DNA of 64,000 nucleotides from Streptomyces marianii (GCF_005795905.1 NZ_VAWE01000001.1:8249501-8313500), one strand, 5' to 3'; positions 25,446 through 35,159 are shown, counted from the stretch's first letter. Translations and numbers: made by a program. The notes: generated by a model from the letters alone, not told the origin.

Positions 25446-27395
25446 TCACCCCGGAGGCAGGTCGTCCTGGCGGGTCAGCGCCTTGTCGAGCCGCTCCAGG
25501 AGGGCCTCGACGGTGGCATGTTCCTCCGCAGCCCAGGTGCCGACGACGTCGTGCAGTATGCGTCGGCGCGAGACCGTCAGGTGCGTGGCGACCTCACGTC
25601 CCTCTCCGGTGAGGACCAGGGTGGGGCCCGAGGCCCTGGCCAGGCCGCGGGCTTCGAGCGCCTCCACGGCGTTGCCGATGATGCTCGCGTCGACGACGCT
25701 GTGCTGCTTGAGCCTTCGCAGGTCCAGGGGCGATTCGCGGAGCGCCGTGATGAGCAGCCAGCAGGCCTGGGGCGGCAGCCGGACGTCGGCGGTCTCGGCG
25801 ATCCGGGAGAAGAGGCTGCGCAGTGCCTGCCGGTTGCCGGCCGCTGAGAGGATGCGCTCCACCTCCTCGATGGATGTGCGGGGGACCGGTGCGGTGCGGA
25901 GCGGGTCCGCGGTCTCCGGGGGAGTGGCACCGGGCTGGAGCGGGATCTCCCGCAGGAACCACGACAGTGCGAAGGCGATGAGCGCCAGGCCGACGGATCC
26001 CAGGTACGTCTCCCTGATGGACAGCGTGTACGCGTCCAGCAGGGTCGGATCGGCGCGCAGGCCGGCGATGTCGAGGTCGCGTATGGCCTCTTCCTCCGCG
26101 AGGTTGTGTCCCAGCCGGACGGCGAACACTGTGCCGACGACGGCGACGCCGAGGGTCCTGCCCAGGGACCGGAAGTAGCCGATGCCGGACACGGACACGC
26201 CCAGGTCCTCGTACCCCACCGCGTTCTGCACCGCCAGGGTGAGGATCGGAGCCGTGAGCCCGAAGCCGGCACCGAAGACGAGGAGCGTGCCGACGACCGT
26301 CCAACTGCTGCTCCGCGCGTCCAGCAGGTGGGTCAGTACGAGACCGACGGAGGTCAGGCCGGTGCCGGCGATCAGGCACGGCTTGTAGCGTCCGGTCCGG
26401 CTGACCAGTTCTCCGCTCGCCAGCGATCCCGCGGTGATCCCGACGACCAGCGACACCATGATCAGGCCCGTGCCGAAGGGACTGGAGCCCATGGCGATCT
26501 GGAGGAACAGCGGGAGGTAGACGGACGCCGCGGCCTTTGCGGCACCCATGAGGAACGCGACCGCGGCCAGGAGTGCGAAGACGGTGCTGCCGAACAGCCT
26601 GGGAGGCAGCAAGGGATATGGCGCCCTGCGCTCGCGGGCCAGGAACAGCCCACCGAGCATGACGGCGAGCACGATGTACGCGATCACCTGCCAGGCCTTC
26701 CAGGACGGACCCCCCAGGGAGACGCTCAGCAGAAGGCAGGTACTGAGGGCGGCGAGGAGCCCAAGGCCGATGTAGTCGAAGCCGCGGCGCGGCACCCCGT
26801 GCGGTGCGGGGACGCGCAGGGCAACGCTGCTGCCGATGAACGCGAGGGCGCTGAGGGCGGCGGTGCCGTAGAAGATCCAGCGCCAGGAGGCGTACTGTGC
26901 GAGAAGGCCTCCCGCCAGTGGTGCGAGCCCCGTGCCGATGGCGAACATCGCGTTCAGGGCACCCTGTCGGCGCCCCCGGTCCTCCGGCGGCACCAGATCG
27001 CTGACCATGGCCAGCGAGAGCACCACCAGTCCGCCGCTGCCGAGGCCCTGGACGACCCGGAAGACGATGAGTTGCGTCATGCTCTGGGCGGCGCCTGCCA
27101 GGACGCAGCCCACCAGCAGAATGAGGAGGTCGGCCTGGAGGGCCCGCCGCCTGCCGTACATGTCGCCGAACTTGCCCCAGAGCGGGGCGGAGACCGTGGC
27201 GGCCAGCAGGTTGACCCCCACCACCCATACCAGGTCGTGCACGCCTCCGAGGTCGGCCACGAGGTTGGGCAGGGCGACACCGAGAGCCGTCTGGTCGAAG
27301 GCGGCCACGAGCATCCCGAGCTGGAGCACCCCCATGGTTGTCCGCAGCGGACGCGGCCGCCGCGTGCGCCGTTTCCCGGATTCGAACACTCCCAA
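25446..27395 (-). CDS. DHA2-family MFS drug exporter with C-terminal cytosolic domain
   Basis: A 649-residue protein. The first 480 residues form about 14 transmembrane helices with the drug:H+ antiporter motifs: FDQTALGVALPNL in helix 1, GKFGDMYGRRRAL in the loop after helix 2 (motif A) and RVVQGLGSGGLVV. The last ~130 residues (TSIEEVERILSAAG; LPPQACWLLITALRE; ALEARGLARASGPTLVLTGEG) read like a MarR-type winged helix plus a helical tail, making the protein longer than the usual ~500. It likely expels toxic organic compounds. TTG 27395 and GTG 27389 are both possible starts. Confidence 0.85.
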   Translation of the reverse strand: MGVFESGKRRTRRPRPLRTTMGVLQLGMLVAAFDQTALGVALPNLVADLGGVHDLVWVVGVNLLAATVSAPLWGKFGDMYGRRRALQADLLILLVGCVLAGAAQSMTQLIVFRVVQGLGSGGLVVLSLAMVSDLVPPEDRGRRQGALNAMFAIGTGLAPLAGGLLAQYASWRWIFYGTAALSALAFIGSSVALRVPAPHGVPRRGFDYIGLGLLAALSTCLLLSVSLGGPSWKAWQVIAYIVLAVMLGGLFLARERRAPYPLLPPRLFGSTVFALLAAVAFLMGAAKAAASVYLPLFLQIAMGSSPFGTGLIMVSLVVGITAGSLASGELVSRTGRYKPCLIAGTGLTSVGLVLTHLLDARSSSWTVVGTLLVFGAGFGLTAPILTLAVQNAVGYEDLGVSVSGIGYFRSLGRTLGVAVVGTVFAVRLGHNLAEEEAIRDLDIAGLRADPTLLDAYTLSIRETYLGSVGLALIAFALSWFLREIPLQPGATPPETADPLRTAPVPRTSIEEVERILSAAGNRQALRSLFSRIAETADVRLPPQACWLLITALRESPLDLRRLKQHSVVDASIIGNAVEALEARGLARASGPTLVLTGEGREVATHLTVSRRRILHDVVGTWAAEEHATVEALLERLDKALTRQDDLPPG

Positions 27396-27829
27396 TGCCC
27401 CACCACATTCGTCACTCTCGAGATGTCGAACCGATTGTGGCGGGCGGACTGCGGGCGATCTGTGACGACACGCTGCTCGACTTGCCCCGGCGGCGGCCCG
27501 GGCCGCTGGTCAGAACGGGTGGCTACCGACGCCACGTGGCCGTACCGTACCCATGCGAGAACAGGGTCCAGACCGTGGACGACACGGTGCCCGAGCCCCA
27601 CCTCACCGATCGCCCAGGACGCCGCACGACCAGCGCCTGCGTGTTCAACCCGAGCCGAGACCACGGCCGGTCGTCGCTGGAGGGGGGACCGCCTTCCCCG
27701 GGGCGCCAGCCCGCACGCGTTCAGGACGGTGCGGCACGAAGCCGAGATGGGCGAAGCCCCTCGCCCGCGTTTGGCGCCCGGGTCCAGGACCGGGTGGTGA
27801 AGGTGCGGCCTTCCGTGGGTCAGCGTGAA
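27396..27829. other. IS-associated debris
   Basis: About 430 bases between the exporter gene and the IS5 transposase fragment. It contains the exporter promoter and what is probably the rest of the decayed IS, but I could not match the remainder to a transposase. Confidence 0.3.
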
Positions 27830-28119
27830 CCGGGGCTGCGAGAGCCCGAGTTCGCAGTGCAGGCCCTCCAGCACACGTAGTCTGTCGTCGTCAGCCTGTG
27901 CGACCAGCGCGGTGAACACCCCTCCCAGGTGCCGTCGATGGGCCACTGCCGTAGCCGGTTGTGGACGCCTTGCCCGTTGCCGTACTTCTCCGGGAGGTGG
28001 ATCCACTGCGATCCCGTTTGGAACGTCCAGGCGATCGCGTCGATCACCTCTCGGTGGTCCGCCACCGGCCACCCCGCCGCGGCGTCCGGTCTGGGAGCAA
28101 CGGCTCGATTCACCCCCAT
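27830..28119 (-). pseudogene. IS5-family transposase remnant (N-terminal part)
   Basis: On the minus strand, DHREVIDAIAWTFQTGSQW, then IHLPEKYGNGQGVHNRLRQW and PIDGTWE, is the N-terminal region of IS5-family transposases. The match goes on in a different frame (GVFTALVAQADDDRLRV), so there is a frameshift near 27915. The DDE catalytic half is not recognisable. Confidence 0.65.
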
Positions 28120-28182
28120 TGCGCGTCAGTCGACGGCACGGACGAAGAACGACCGGCGGGGCTGGTTGGAACGGTGCAGCTG

Positions 28183-28374
28183 TCAGGCGGTCGGAGTGCG
28201 GAGCCGCCGCACGTCCCGCACGAGCGTGTACGAAGCGCTGAGGAAGATCACGGATCCAGCCACGAGCCAGAGGACCGACGCCCCAGAACGGTACTCACGA
28301 ACGGCAGGAACGAGCAGCATCAGGCTGGCAAGGACGCCGAAGGCCGAGGTCAGAGCGTTGATGCGGTGAGTCAC
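28183..28374 (-). CDS. Small two-helix membrane protein (63 aa)
   Basis: Starts at GTG 28374 without a strong ribosome binding site. Two hydrophobic segments (about 9-25 and 34-50) are joined by an REYRSGA loop, with a basic tail (VRDVRRLRTPTA). I do not recognise the family. Supported by membrane-helix pattern and third-position bias only. Confidence 0.45.
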   Translation of the reverse strand: MTHRINALTSAFGVLASLMLLVPAVREYRSGASVLWLVAGSVIFLSASYTLVRDVRRLRTPTA

Positions 28375-28563
28375 ACGAACATCGTCAACGACAACCTCGG
28401 CCAGCGGAAGTGATCCAAACGAATCGGCCTAGGCGACGGGAGCGATGGTACCTCCGGTGAATCGTGCCCCGTGGCTGGGGGCGACGCGCCCAGCACACCG
28501 CGCCGGCCGGTCCCACAGGTGGAGCAATTGTCAATAGCTGTGGATCGGTTGAGTGCCATCGGC

Positions 28564-28722
28564 TCAGTCAGGCCGGTTCCTTGGTCGTCCGGCTCTCCGC
28601 CAGATCACTGGCATCCCGAGAGCCAGGATGCCCAGGGCTACGGCCACGATGGCCGCTTTGATCGCGCGGTCCATCAATACGTGGTGGAGGATGTCGGACG
28701 ACTGCGCCGCGAGGCCGGTCAT
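28564..28722 (-). CDS. Very small membrane protein (52 aa) coupled to the upstream gene
   Basis: ATG 28722 overlaps the stop of the preceding small membrane gene as ATGA, a sign of translational coupling. The protein reads MTGLAAQSSDILHHVLMDRA, then one hydrophobic helix (about 21-38) and a basic end. It is the second gene of a two-gene unit diverging from a TetR regulator. Function unknown. Confidence 0.5.
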   Translation of the reverse strand: MTGLAAQSSDILHHVLMDRAIKAAIVAVALGILALGMPVIWRRAGRPRNRPD

Positions 28723-28955
28723 CGCCGGCCGTCCCGTCCCCGAGACCAGGATGCTGTGCTCTTCCCGCCCTCCAGCCGCCGGGCAGCGGCGCGCAGCCCG
28801 GCCCTCACCACGGGGCCCGCATACCGGCGCGCCTCGTCGAGCCTGCCCCTGCGTTTGAGGACGAGGGCTGCGGCGAAGACCAGCAGCGCCAGTACCACGA
28901 CAGCGCCCACTATCAGGCCGAATCTGATGAGCATGAGATTGAGGTACGTCTCCAC
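28719..28955 (-). CDS. Small single-pass membrane protein (78 aa) under TetR control
   Basis: GTG 28955 is chosen because GGAGG lies five bases upstream; the longest frame would begin inside the operator. The product has one long hydrophobic helix (about 9-32, LIRFGLIVGAVVVLALLVFAAALVL), then a basic cytoplasmic tail with RRGRLDEARRYAGPVVRAGL. It is the first gene of a two-gene unit opposite the TetR gene, with a 43-bp palindrome between. Small membrane proteins in this position often accompany or modulate efflux systems, but nothing in the sequence proves a role. Confidence 0.65.
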   Translation of the reverse strand: METYLNLMLIRFGLIVGAVVVLALLVFAAALVLKRRGRLDEARRYAGPVVRAGLRAAARRLEGGKSTASWSRGRDGRR

Positions 28956-28975
28956 GAAAGCCTCCGCCCGTTTTT

Positions 28976-29018
28976 CTATCACGCTTGTGATACATCTGTT
29001 GTATCACAAGCGTGATAG
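28976..29018. promoter_or_regulatory. 43-bp nested palindromic TetR operator
   Basis: Two 19-bp arms (28976-28994 and 29000-29018) are perfect reverse complements around TCTGT. Each arm contains TATCACGCTTGTGATA or its complement, itself a 6-bp-arm palindrome. The site is thus two inverted 16-bp operators. It sits between the divergent tetR and small-membrane-protein genes, ending 9 bases before the tetR start. Confidence 0.85.
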
Positions 29019-29027
29019 GAAGGCGTC

Positions 29028-29672
29028 ATGCCCAAGCACGTGGACCCGGACGTTCGCCGCCGCGTCGTCGTCGACGCGTTGTTCCGAGTCGTCGTCCGCG
29101 AAGGTCTGCAACGCACCTCGTTGCGTGCCGTCGCTGCCGAGGCCGAACTCAACATCGGCTCCCTGCGCCACTATTTCGCCAGCCAGCAGGAGCTGATGAA
29201 CTTCGCGATGCAGTCGATGCTCGACCGGGTAAGCAGTCGACTGCTCGAACGCATCGAGCGGATCGGAGACCCGAGCCGCCACGCCCGACCGGAACAACTC
29301 CGGCTCGCAGCCGGACTCCTGGCCGAGCTACTGCCCCTCGACGAACGCCGCCGCGCCGAGGTCACTGTCTTCCTGGACTTCAACGCGGCTGCCCGCACCA
29401 ACCCGGCCTTCGGCGACCTGTCGCGCCAGTCCGCCGAAGGTACGAGAAAGCTGGTGTGCCGCGTGCTCACCCGGCTCGACGCCTCAGGCGCCCTGCGCCC
29501 CGGCCTCGACATCGGCATAGAGACTCAGCGGTTGACAGCGCTCTTGGACGGGCTCAGCAACAGCGCCGTCCTGCACCCTGAGATCTTGAACCCGCGGACA
29601 TGTGTCGATGTGCTCATCGCGCACCTGGGTGACCTCTCGCTGCCCGTGGAGACTCCGGGCTCGGCGCACTGA
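29028..29672 (+). CDS. TetR-family regulator
   Basis: ATG 29028 follows AGGAAGG. The 214-residue protein has an N-terminal helix-turn-helix (VDALFRVVVREGLQRTSLRAV, AAEAELNIGSLRHYFASQQEL) and a ligand-binding C-terminal domain of the BetI/TetR_C_6 type (LDFNAAARTNPAFGDL). It most likely binds the 43-bp nested palindrome just upstream and represses both itself and the two divergent small membrane protein genes. The inducer is unknown. Confidence 0.9.
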   Translation: MPKHVDPDVRRRVVVDALFRVVVREGLQRTSLRAVAAEAELNIGSLRHYFASQQELMNFAMQSMLDRVSSRLLERIERIGDPSRHARPEQLRLAAGLLAELLPLDERRRAEVTVFLDFNAAARTNPAFGDLSRQSAEGTRKLVCRVLTRLDASGALRPGLDIGIETQRLTALLDGLSNSAVLHPEILNPRTCVDVLIAHLGDLSLPVETPGSAH

Positions 29673-29758
29673 TCCCGGAGCCATCCGCTTTCCCGTCTGG
29701 GGCGGCCTTGTCCAGCGGCCCGCTGCGAACAGGTCGCGTGATGGTCAAGTGAGGTGGC

Positions 29759-31045
29759 TCAGGCCGCGCTGCGCTCGGGTCGTTCGACGAGGTGGCCGCG
29801 TTCGAAGCGGGCTCCGGCGCGGACGAGTGCGACGAGGTGGGGTGCGTTCACTGCCCGCCACCACTGCTGGGCGGACTCGACGAGCTTGAAGACCATCGCC
29901 GGGGCAGCAGCCGCGCTGCCGGCGCCCCGGGTGACCTTCGTGCGCAGGCGGACGGTGGCGAAGGTCGACTCGATGGGATTCGTGGTCCGCAGTGGATCCA
30001 GTGCTCGGCGGGCAAGTCGTAGAACGCCAGGAGCTCGTCCACGTCATCGCTGATCTTCTTGACGGCCTTGGGGAACTTCGCCCCGTAGATCTTCTCGAAC
30101 GCCGTGACGGCCGTGAGGGCGTGGTCGCGGTCCTCGGCGTTGTAGATCTCCTGCAGGGCCTTCTTCGCGCCGGGCTGGGCGGACTTGGGCAGGGCGTTGG
30201 CAACATTGGCGATCTTGTGAACCCAGCACCTTTGATGCCGGGTTTCGGGGAATATCTCCGCCAGGGCCTTCCAGAAGCCGAGCGCGCCGTCGCCGACCGC
30301 GAGGACAGGAGCGCGCATGCCTCGACGTTGGCAGTCGCGCAGCAGGGTCGGCCCAAGGAGTCGGCGGATTCGCGGTTGCCGTCGCTCATGGCGATCAGTT
30401 CTTTGGTGCCGTCCGCGCGCACGCCCATCAGCACGAGCACGCATGACTTCGCCTTGTGCAGGCGTATACGCAGGTGGATGCCGTCGGCCCATACGTAGAC
30501 GTAGTCGCTGCTCGACAGATCGCGCTCGCCGAACGCGGTGTGATCGGCCTGCCACTGATGGGTGAGGCCGGTGACCGTCGCCGCCGACAGGCCGGCCGTC
30601 GAGCCGAGGAACTGCTCCAGGGCGGGCACGAAGTCGCCGGAGGACAGACCGTACAGATAGAGCAGGGGCAGCACCTCGCTGATCTTCGGGGACTTGCGGC
30701 ACCACGGGCGGAAGGATCGCTGAGGAGAACCGCTTGCGCTCGCCGGTGGCCTCATCGATCCGCTTGTCGTTGACCCGCGGGGCCTTCACCTCGACCACCC
30801 CGGCCGCGGTGGTGACCTCCCTCGGCTGGTGGTGACCGTTGCGGACCACCAGGCGACGCCCGCGCACGTCACGCTCATCGTCCAACTCGGCTATTTACGC
30901 GTCGACTTCAGCCTCCAGGGCAGCCGCCAGCATCCGCCGTGCGCCTTCGCGGACGATGTCGTCGATCAGGGAGCCGCTCTCGGTCGTCCCATCGGCATTC
31001 ACTACGCTCAGCACGGGCGTGCCTTCCCGACCGACGGTGCAACCT
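29759..31045 (-). pseudogene. IS256-family transposase pseudogene
   Basis: Nearly the whole protein can be followed on the minus strand: VNADGTTESGSLIDDIVREG near 31000, VVRNGHHQPREVTTAAGVVEV, VYVWADGIHLRIRL (DDE region), VLAVGDGALGFWKALAEIFP, RCWVHKIANVANALPKSA and an end in HLVERPERSAA at 29759. It needs several frame changes (near 30700, 30360 and 29990). A TAA also replaces the expected Tyr codon near 30900 in the N-terminal region. Clearly inactive. Confidence 0.85.
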
Positions 31046-31080
31046 CGGCCTACTCGATGACCAGAAGTCGATCACTCGGG

Positions 31081-31712
31081 AAGGTACGCCCTTCGCGCTC
31101 AACCCGAGGCCGAGCTGATCGCCGCGCTGCCCAAGCAGGCGTGGAAGCGGATCTCCGCCGGAGCCGGCGCCCACGGCCAACGGATCTACCACTGGGCACG
31201 CGTCGCCATCCGGCCCGTCTGGGATGGCGGCTTGGGGCACTGGGTTCTCGCCCGCCGAAGTCTGACTTATCCCAGCGAGATCTCCTACCACGTCTGCTAC
31301 GGCCCCGTCACTTCCTGGCTGAAAGACCTGGTCAAGACCGCCGTGCCCGCTGGCAGTTGGAGGAGTGCTTCCAGACCGCGAAGGGCGAGTGCGGGCTCGA
31401 CCACTACCAGGTGCGGCTCCACCGGGCCTGGTACCGGCACATCACCCTGGCCATGGCCGCCCTCGCCTACCTCACCGCCATCCGTACCCAAGAAACCGCA
31501 AAAGGGGCAGCGGAGAGGACGAAGCAGACCTCATACCTCTCAGCGCCCCCGAGAGCCGCCGGATGATCGGGCACCTCGTCACGACACCCCGCTGCCCTAC
31601 CAGCGAGCACCGTCTGCACTGGTCACACTTCCGACGCCGCAGCCAAGCCCGCGCCCGCCGCTGCCACTACCAACACCGAGGCCACGACCCCCACATGCGG
31701 TTGCAGTATTAG
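31081..31712 (+). pseudogene. IS701-type transposase remnant (C-terminal half)
   Basis: The plus strand reads HGQRIYHWARVAIRPVWDGG, GHWVLARRSLTYPSEISYHV, WQLEECFQTAKGECGLDHYQ and VRLHRAWYRHITLAMAALAY. It then shifts frame and ends SHFRRRSQARARRCHYQHRG with a stop at 31710-31712. The N-terminal half is missing and at least two frameshifts are present. It abuts the IS256 wreck on one side; its last bases overlap the stop codon of the convergent serine hydrolase. Confidence 0.8.
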
Positions 31713-32647
31713 GGGTCGGCCCGGTCCGGTGCGAGCAAGGCCACGGCTCGGGCCGCTACGGTCTCGACGAGGGAGATCCCGGCCGCTCGGCTGGGCTGGT
31801 CGTCGCTGAGTACGGCCACGAGGAACCGGTTGCCGTCCTTCTCCACCACACCGATGCTGTTGATCACCCAGAGCCCGGTCTCGCTCCTGGACAGCCAGCC
31901 GTTCTTCAGGCGGGCTGAGGCGGTGTCGTCGGCAGCGGCCGATATGCCCCAGTTCTGGTCTGCGGCGATGCCGCCCATGAGCTGCTGCACATAGTCACGG
32001 GAGGCCGAGGAGAGCGGTGAGTCGTCGGTGAAGACGGCCCTCAGCAGTCGGAGCTGATCGGCCGCGGTGGTCTGGGTCAGGCCCCACAGTCCGTCGGCAC
32101 CGGGTGTCGTCTCCGACAGCCCCAGCCGCCGGTTCGCCTGCGCCAGGCCGTCCTCCCCTCCGACGGCGTCCCAGAGGGCCGTTGCCGCCGCGTTGTCGCT
32201 CACCTGGATCATCGCCGCGGCCTGCTGGCGCTCCTGGCCGGTGAGCATGCGCTCCCCGTCCTGGGCTGTCAGGAGGAGTGCCGCGAGGATGTCGACCTTG
32301 ACGATGCTGGCCGTGGCGAATGCGTGGTCGTCGCCGGCCGCGGCACTCCGTCCCGTCGTGAGGTCCATGACTGCCGCGGCGGCGCGGCCCGCGGTGCCGG
32401 CAGTCGCTGCGTCCGTCGCCTCCGCCAGGTCGGCTATGAGCTGCTCCTGCGCGGACGGTTCGCCCTTCGCCCCACCGTCCCGGTCCTGGCCGTCGGCTTG
32501 CCGCGGGATCGCGGCGGTCGGGACGGTACTGCCCGCCGGGCCGGACCCGGCCTGGTGGGCGACGGCAGCCGCCGCGCTCACGGAGAGCAGTGCCGAGGCC
32601 AGTGCGAGGTACGGACGCGACCGGCGAGGGGTTCGATGACGTGCCAT
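31709..32647 (-). CDS. Exported class A beta-lactamase-like serine hydrolase
   Basis: From ATG 32647 the 312-residue product has a basic signal peptide (MARHRTPRRSRPYLALASAL) and a serine beta-lactamase/PBP-like fold: the S-x-x-K box SIVK, SDN in QVSDNAAATALW and a K-x-G box in RLKNGWLSRSETGLW. A linker rich in Gly/Asp/Pro (about 25-75) follows the signal. A paralogue lies at 51082-51963. It may be a carboxypeptidase-like or beta-lactamase enzyme; the typical KTG is KNG here. It diverges from a two-component system, so cell-wall sensing is a possible link. Its stop sits exactly at the edge of the IS701 remnant. Confidence 0.8.
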   Translation of the reverse strand: MARHRTPRRSRPYLALASALLSVSAAAAVAHQAGSGPAGSTVPTAAIPRQADGQDRDGGAKGEPSAQEQLIADLAEATDAATAGTAGRAAAAVMDLTTGRSAAAGDDHAFATASIVKVDILAALLLTAQDGERMLTGQERQQAAAMIQVSDNAAATALWDAVGGEDGLAQANRRLGLSETTPGADGLWGLTQTTAADQLRLLRAVFTDDSPLSSASRDYVQQLMGGIAADQNWGISAAADDTASARLKNGWLSRSETGLWVINSIGVVEKDGNRFLVAVLSDDQPSRAAGISLVETVAARAVALLAPDRADP

Positions 32648-32799
32648 GGCAGCGGAGGCTAGGTGTCGTGTCTGGGAGTTCCCTGTGAGTACGCTGCTTC
32701 CTCCCCCCGCGCTGCCGACAGCGGCCGTCCTCTGGTGCACGATGGTCGCCGCGGGAGGCGGAGGACAGGGCCCAAGGGGTCCGGAGGCAGGAGGCACAG

Positions 32800-33540
32800 A
32801 TGTCCGGTCCCGGGGACGCGGAGCAAGGGCTCGTCCTGGTGGTGGACGACGACGCGGCGATCCGCCGATCGCTGGCCCGCGGGCTGCGGCTGAACGGCTT
32901 CTCCGTGGAACTCGTGGAAGACGGCCCGAGGGCCCTGCGCAGGATCGGCGACGGCCCGCTCGATGCGATCGTGCTGGACATATCCATGCCCGGCCTCAGC
33001 GGCATCGAGGTGTGCAGCACACTGCGCGCGGAAGGCAACGACGTGCCGGTGCTGATGCTGTCAGCCCTGGACGAGACCGCGGACCGGATCGCGGGGCTCC
33101 AGGTCGGTGCCGACGACTACCTCGTCAAGCCCTTCGCACTCCAGGAACTGCTGCTACGGCTGCGGGCCCTGCTGCGCCGGCGGCCACCGGAGAGATCCGG
33201 TCGGCTGCGGGCCGGACCCCTGACCATCGACCTCACAGCCCGCGAGGCTCAACTGGACGGCGCCCTGCTGCCGTTGACCCGGCGGGAGTTCGAGTTGCTG
33301 AGCACACTTGCCCGCAACGCCGGCCTGGTCCTCACCCGGGACCAGTTGCTGGATCGGGTGTGGGGGTACGACTTCGACGTCCGGACGGGCGTGGTGGACA
33401 CCTTCGTCAGCTACCTGCGCCGCAAGTTGGAGGCCGACGGCCGGCCCCGGCTCATCCACACCGTCCGGGGAGTCGGTTTCGTCCTGCGCGACGACGGAGG
33501 CACCACCCGTGGCGCGGGCCCCGGGGCGGCAGGCCGGTGA
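32800..33540 (+). CDS. OmpR/PhoB-family response regulator
   Basis: ATG 32800 follows GGAGG. The 246-residue protein has a receiver domain (about 10-125) with acidic VVDDD, phosphoacceptor Asp60 (IVLDISMPG), the Ser switch in MLSALD and Lys in YLVKPF. A winged helix (about 140-236) follows, with PLTRREFELLSTLA and IHTVRGVGFVL. It is cotranscribed with the kinase gene, which overlaps its stop by four bases. It is of the Streptomyces CutR/MtrA-like subgroup. Confidence 0.9.
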   Translation: MSGPGDAEQGLVLVVDDDAAIRRSLARGLRLNGFSVELVEDGPRALRRIGDGPLDAIVLDISMPGLSGIEVCSTLRAEGNDVPVLMLSALDETADRIAGLQVGADDYLVKPFALQELLLRLRALLRRRPPERSGRLRAGPLTIDLTAREAQLDGALLPLTRREFELLSTLARNAGLVLTRDQLLDRVWGYDFDVRTGVVDTFVSYLRRKLEADGRPRLIHTVRGVGFVLRDDGGTTRGAGPGAAGR

Positions 33541-35159
33541 GGCTCCCTGCCCGCCTGCGGCCGTCCACGCACATGAAGCTCTCCACACGGATCGCCCTCG
33601 CGGTGGGGATCACCGTCCCCCTTCTGGTCCTGGGCGCCGGTTGGCTGCTCGTCCAACTGGTGGCGGCCGATCTGCACACCCAGCAGGACGCACACCTGCG
33701 CGAACGGGCCGCCATGGTCGCCAGGAACGCCCGCGGACTGCTCCGAGCGGTGGCGACGGACCGCGCTCCGGCTGTGGAGCGCGCGCGGGAGCGCGGTTTG
33801 TACAACTCCGCACTCGATGTGGGCATTCGGCTGCTCGGACCCGACGGGACCGCCTCGGGCGGACCGCAGCCCGACGCGTCCGTACCGCTGCCCGACGACG
33901 CTCCCGAGCCGATCACGGTGCGGGACGGGGACACCAGCTGGCGCGCCCTGTCGGTGCGGATCACCGGACGGCGCAACGGCGTGGACGGCACGCTGTGGCT
34001 GTTCTCTCCCGATACGACGAGCGACGAACAACTCGGGGTCGTCCGCACCCGTGTCCTCACCGTCGCCGGGGTGACCGCGCCCCTGGCGGGCCTCCTCGCA
34101 GGAGCCGTGGCCACCCGGGCCACCCGGCCGCTGCGGCACCTGCAGCAGCGCACCAGCGGGCTCGACCCGCGCTCCACTTCGACCCGCCTGGAGCATGCCC
34201 CGACCGGGATCGCCGAGGTGGACGACCTGGCCCGCACCCTCCAGACGGTGTTGGCCCGATACGACGAGCAGGCCGCCCGTACCGCCGAAGGACTCGCCAC
34301 GGCCCGCTCCTTCTCCGCCGCGGCCTCACACGAACTGCGCACCCCGCTGATGAGCATGCGGACCAATCTGGACATCCTCGCCGACCATCCCGACATAGCC
34401 GTGGATGACCGGGCTGAGGTGCTGGACGACCTGCGCAAGGAGCACGAGCGGCTGCTGGGGCTGCTGATGATGCTGCGCGAGTTGGGGCGCGGTGACCTGG
34501 TGGAGACGGACACCTTCGGGCCCGTGGACCTGACGGAGATCGCCGAGGCGTCGATTGCGGCCCTGAGGCGCAGGCACCCGGAGACCTCGTTCGCGCTGGA
34601 CTGCGAGCCCGTGCCGGCCCTCCACGGCTGGGAACCGGGACTGCGCACCATCGTCGACAACCTGCTGGTCAACGCCGTCCTGCACGGCCGCGACGAGGCG
34701 CGGCCCGCACAGGTGGCCGTGGCCCTGCGCGCCGGCGCGGAGCGGGACGGACGGTGTGCGGCGGTCCTCACCGTGGACGACCAGGGCCCCGGTATTCCGG
34801 ATGCCGCACGCGAGAGCGTGTTCGAGCGGTTTCACCGCGGACCCTGCAGTCCGGGTTCCGGACTCGGGCTGACCCTGGTCGCTCAGCAAGTCGCCCTGCA
34901 CCGGGGGCGGATCCGGGTCCTGGACGGGCCGGACGGCACCGGCACCCGCTTCGAGGTCCGGCTGCCGGTTCGCGACGCCGGATCCGGCGGCGGGCCCGAC
35001 GGCCAGGGCGGTCCCGGCGATGGCGGTGACGGCGGCGTGGGTGTGGGTCCACCGCCCCCGCGCCGCGACTGGATGATCGAGACCGCCGCGCACCCGAGGT
35101 CGCTCGAGCGGCCGGCGGACAGCAGGCGCCCACAAGGTTTCCACAAAGAGCGCTCCTAA
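33537..35159 (+). CDS. Sensor histidine kinase partner
   Basis: The start is taken as GTG 33537 (GTGA overlap with the regulator); ATG 33573 is an alternative. About 540 residues: transmembrane helix about 19-38, extracytoplasmic sensor about 39-170, second helix about 177-197, HAMP, HisKA with phosphoacceptor His265 in SHELRTPL, and HATPase with N-box NLLVNAVLHG, G1 DDQGPGIPD and G2 GSGLGLTLV. The tail after residue 480 is Gly/Pro-rich and of low complexity. It phosphorylates the regulator encoded just before it. Two exported-protein genes follow within 60 bases, probably in the same unit. Confidence 0.9.
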   Translation: MRLPARLRPSTHMKLSTRIALAVGITVPLLVLGAGWLLVQLVAADLHTQQDAHLRERAAMVARNARGLLRAVATDRAPAVERARERGLYNSALDVGIRLLGPDGTASGGPQPDASVPLPDDAPEPITVRDGDTSWRALSVRITGRRNGVDGTLWLFSPDTTSDEQLGVVRTRVLTVAGVTAPLAGLLAGAVATRATRPLRHLQQRTSGLDPRSTSTRLEHAPTGIAEVDDLARTLQTVLARYDEQAARTAEGLATARSFSAAASHELRTPLMSMRTNLDILADHPDIAVDDRAEVLDDLRKEHERLLGLLMMLRELGRGDLVETDTFGPVDLTEIAEASIAALRRRHPETSFALDCEPVPALHGWEPGLRTIVDNLLVNAVLHGRDEARPAQVAVALRAGAERDGRCAAVLTVDDQGPGIPDAARESVFERFHRGPCSPGSGLGLTLVAQQVALHRGRIRVLDGPDGTGTRFEVRLPVRDAGSGGGPDGQGGPGDGGDGGVGVGPPPPRRDWMIETAAHPRSLERPADSRRPQGFHKERS

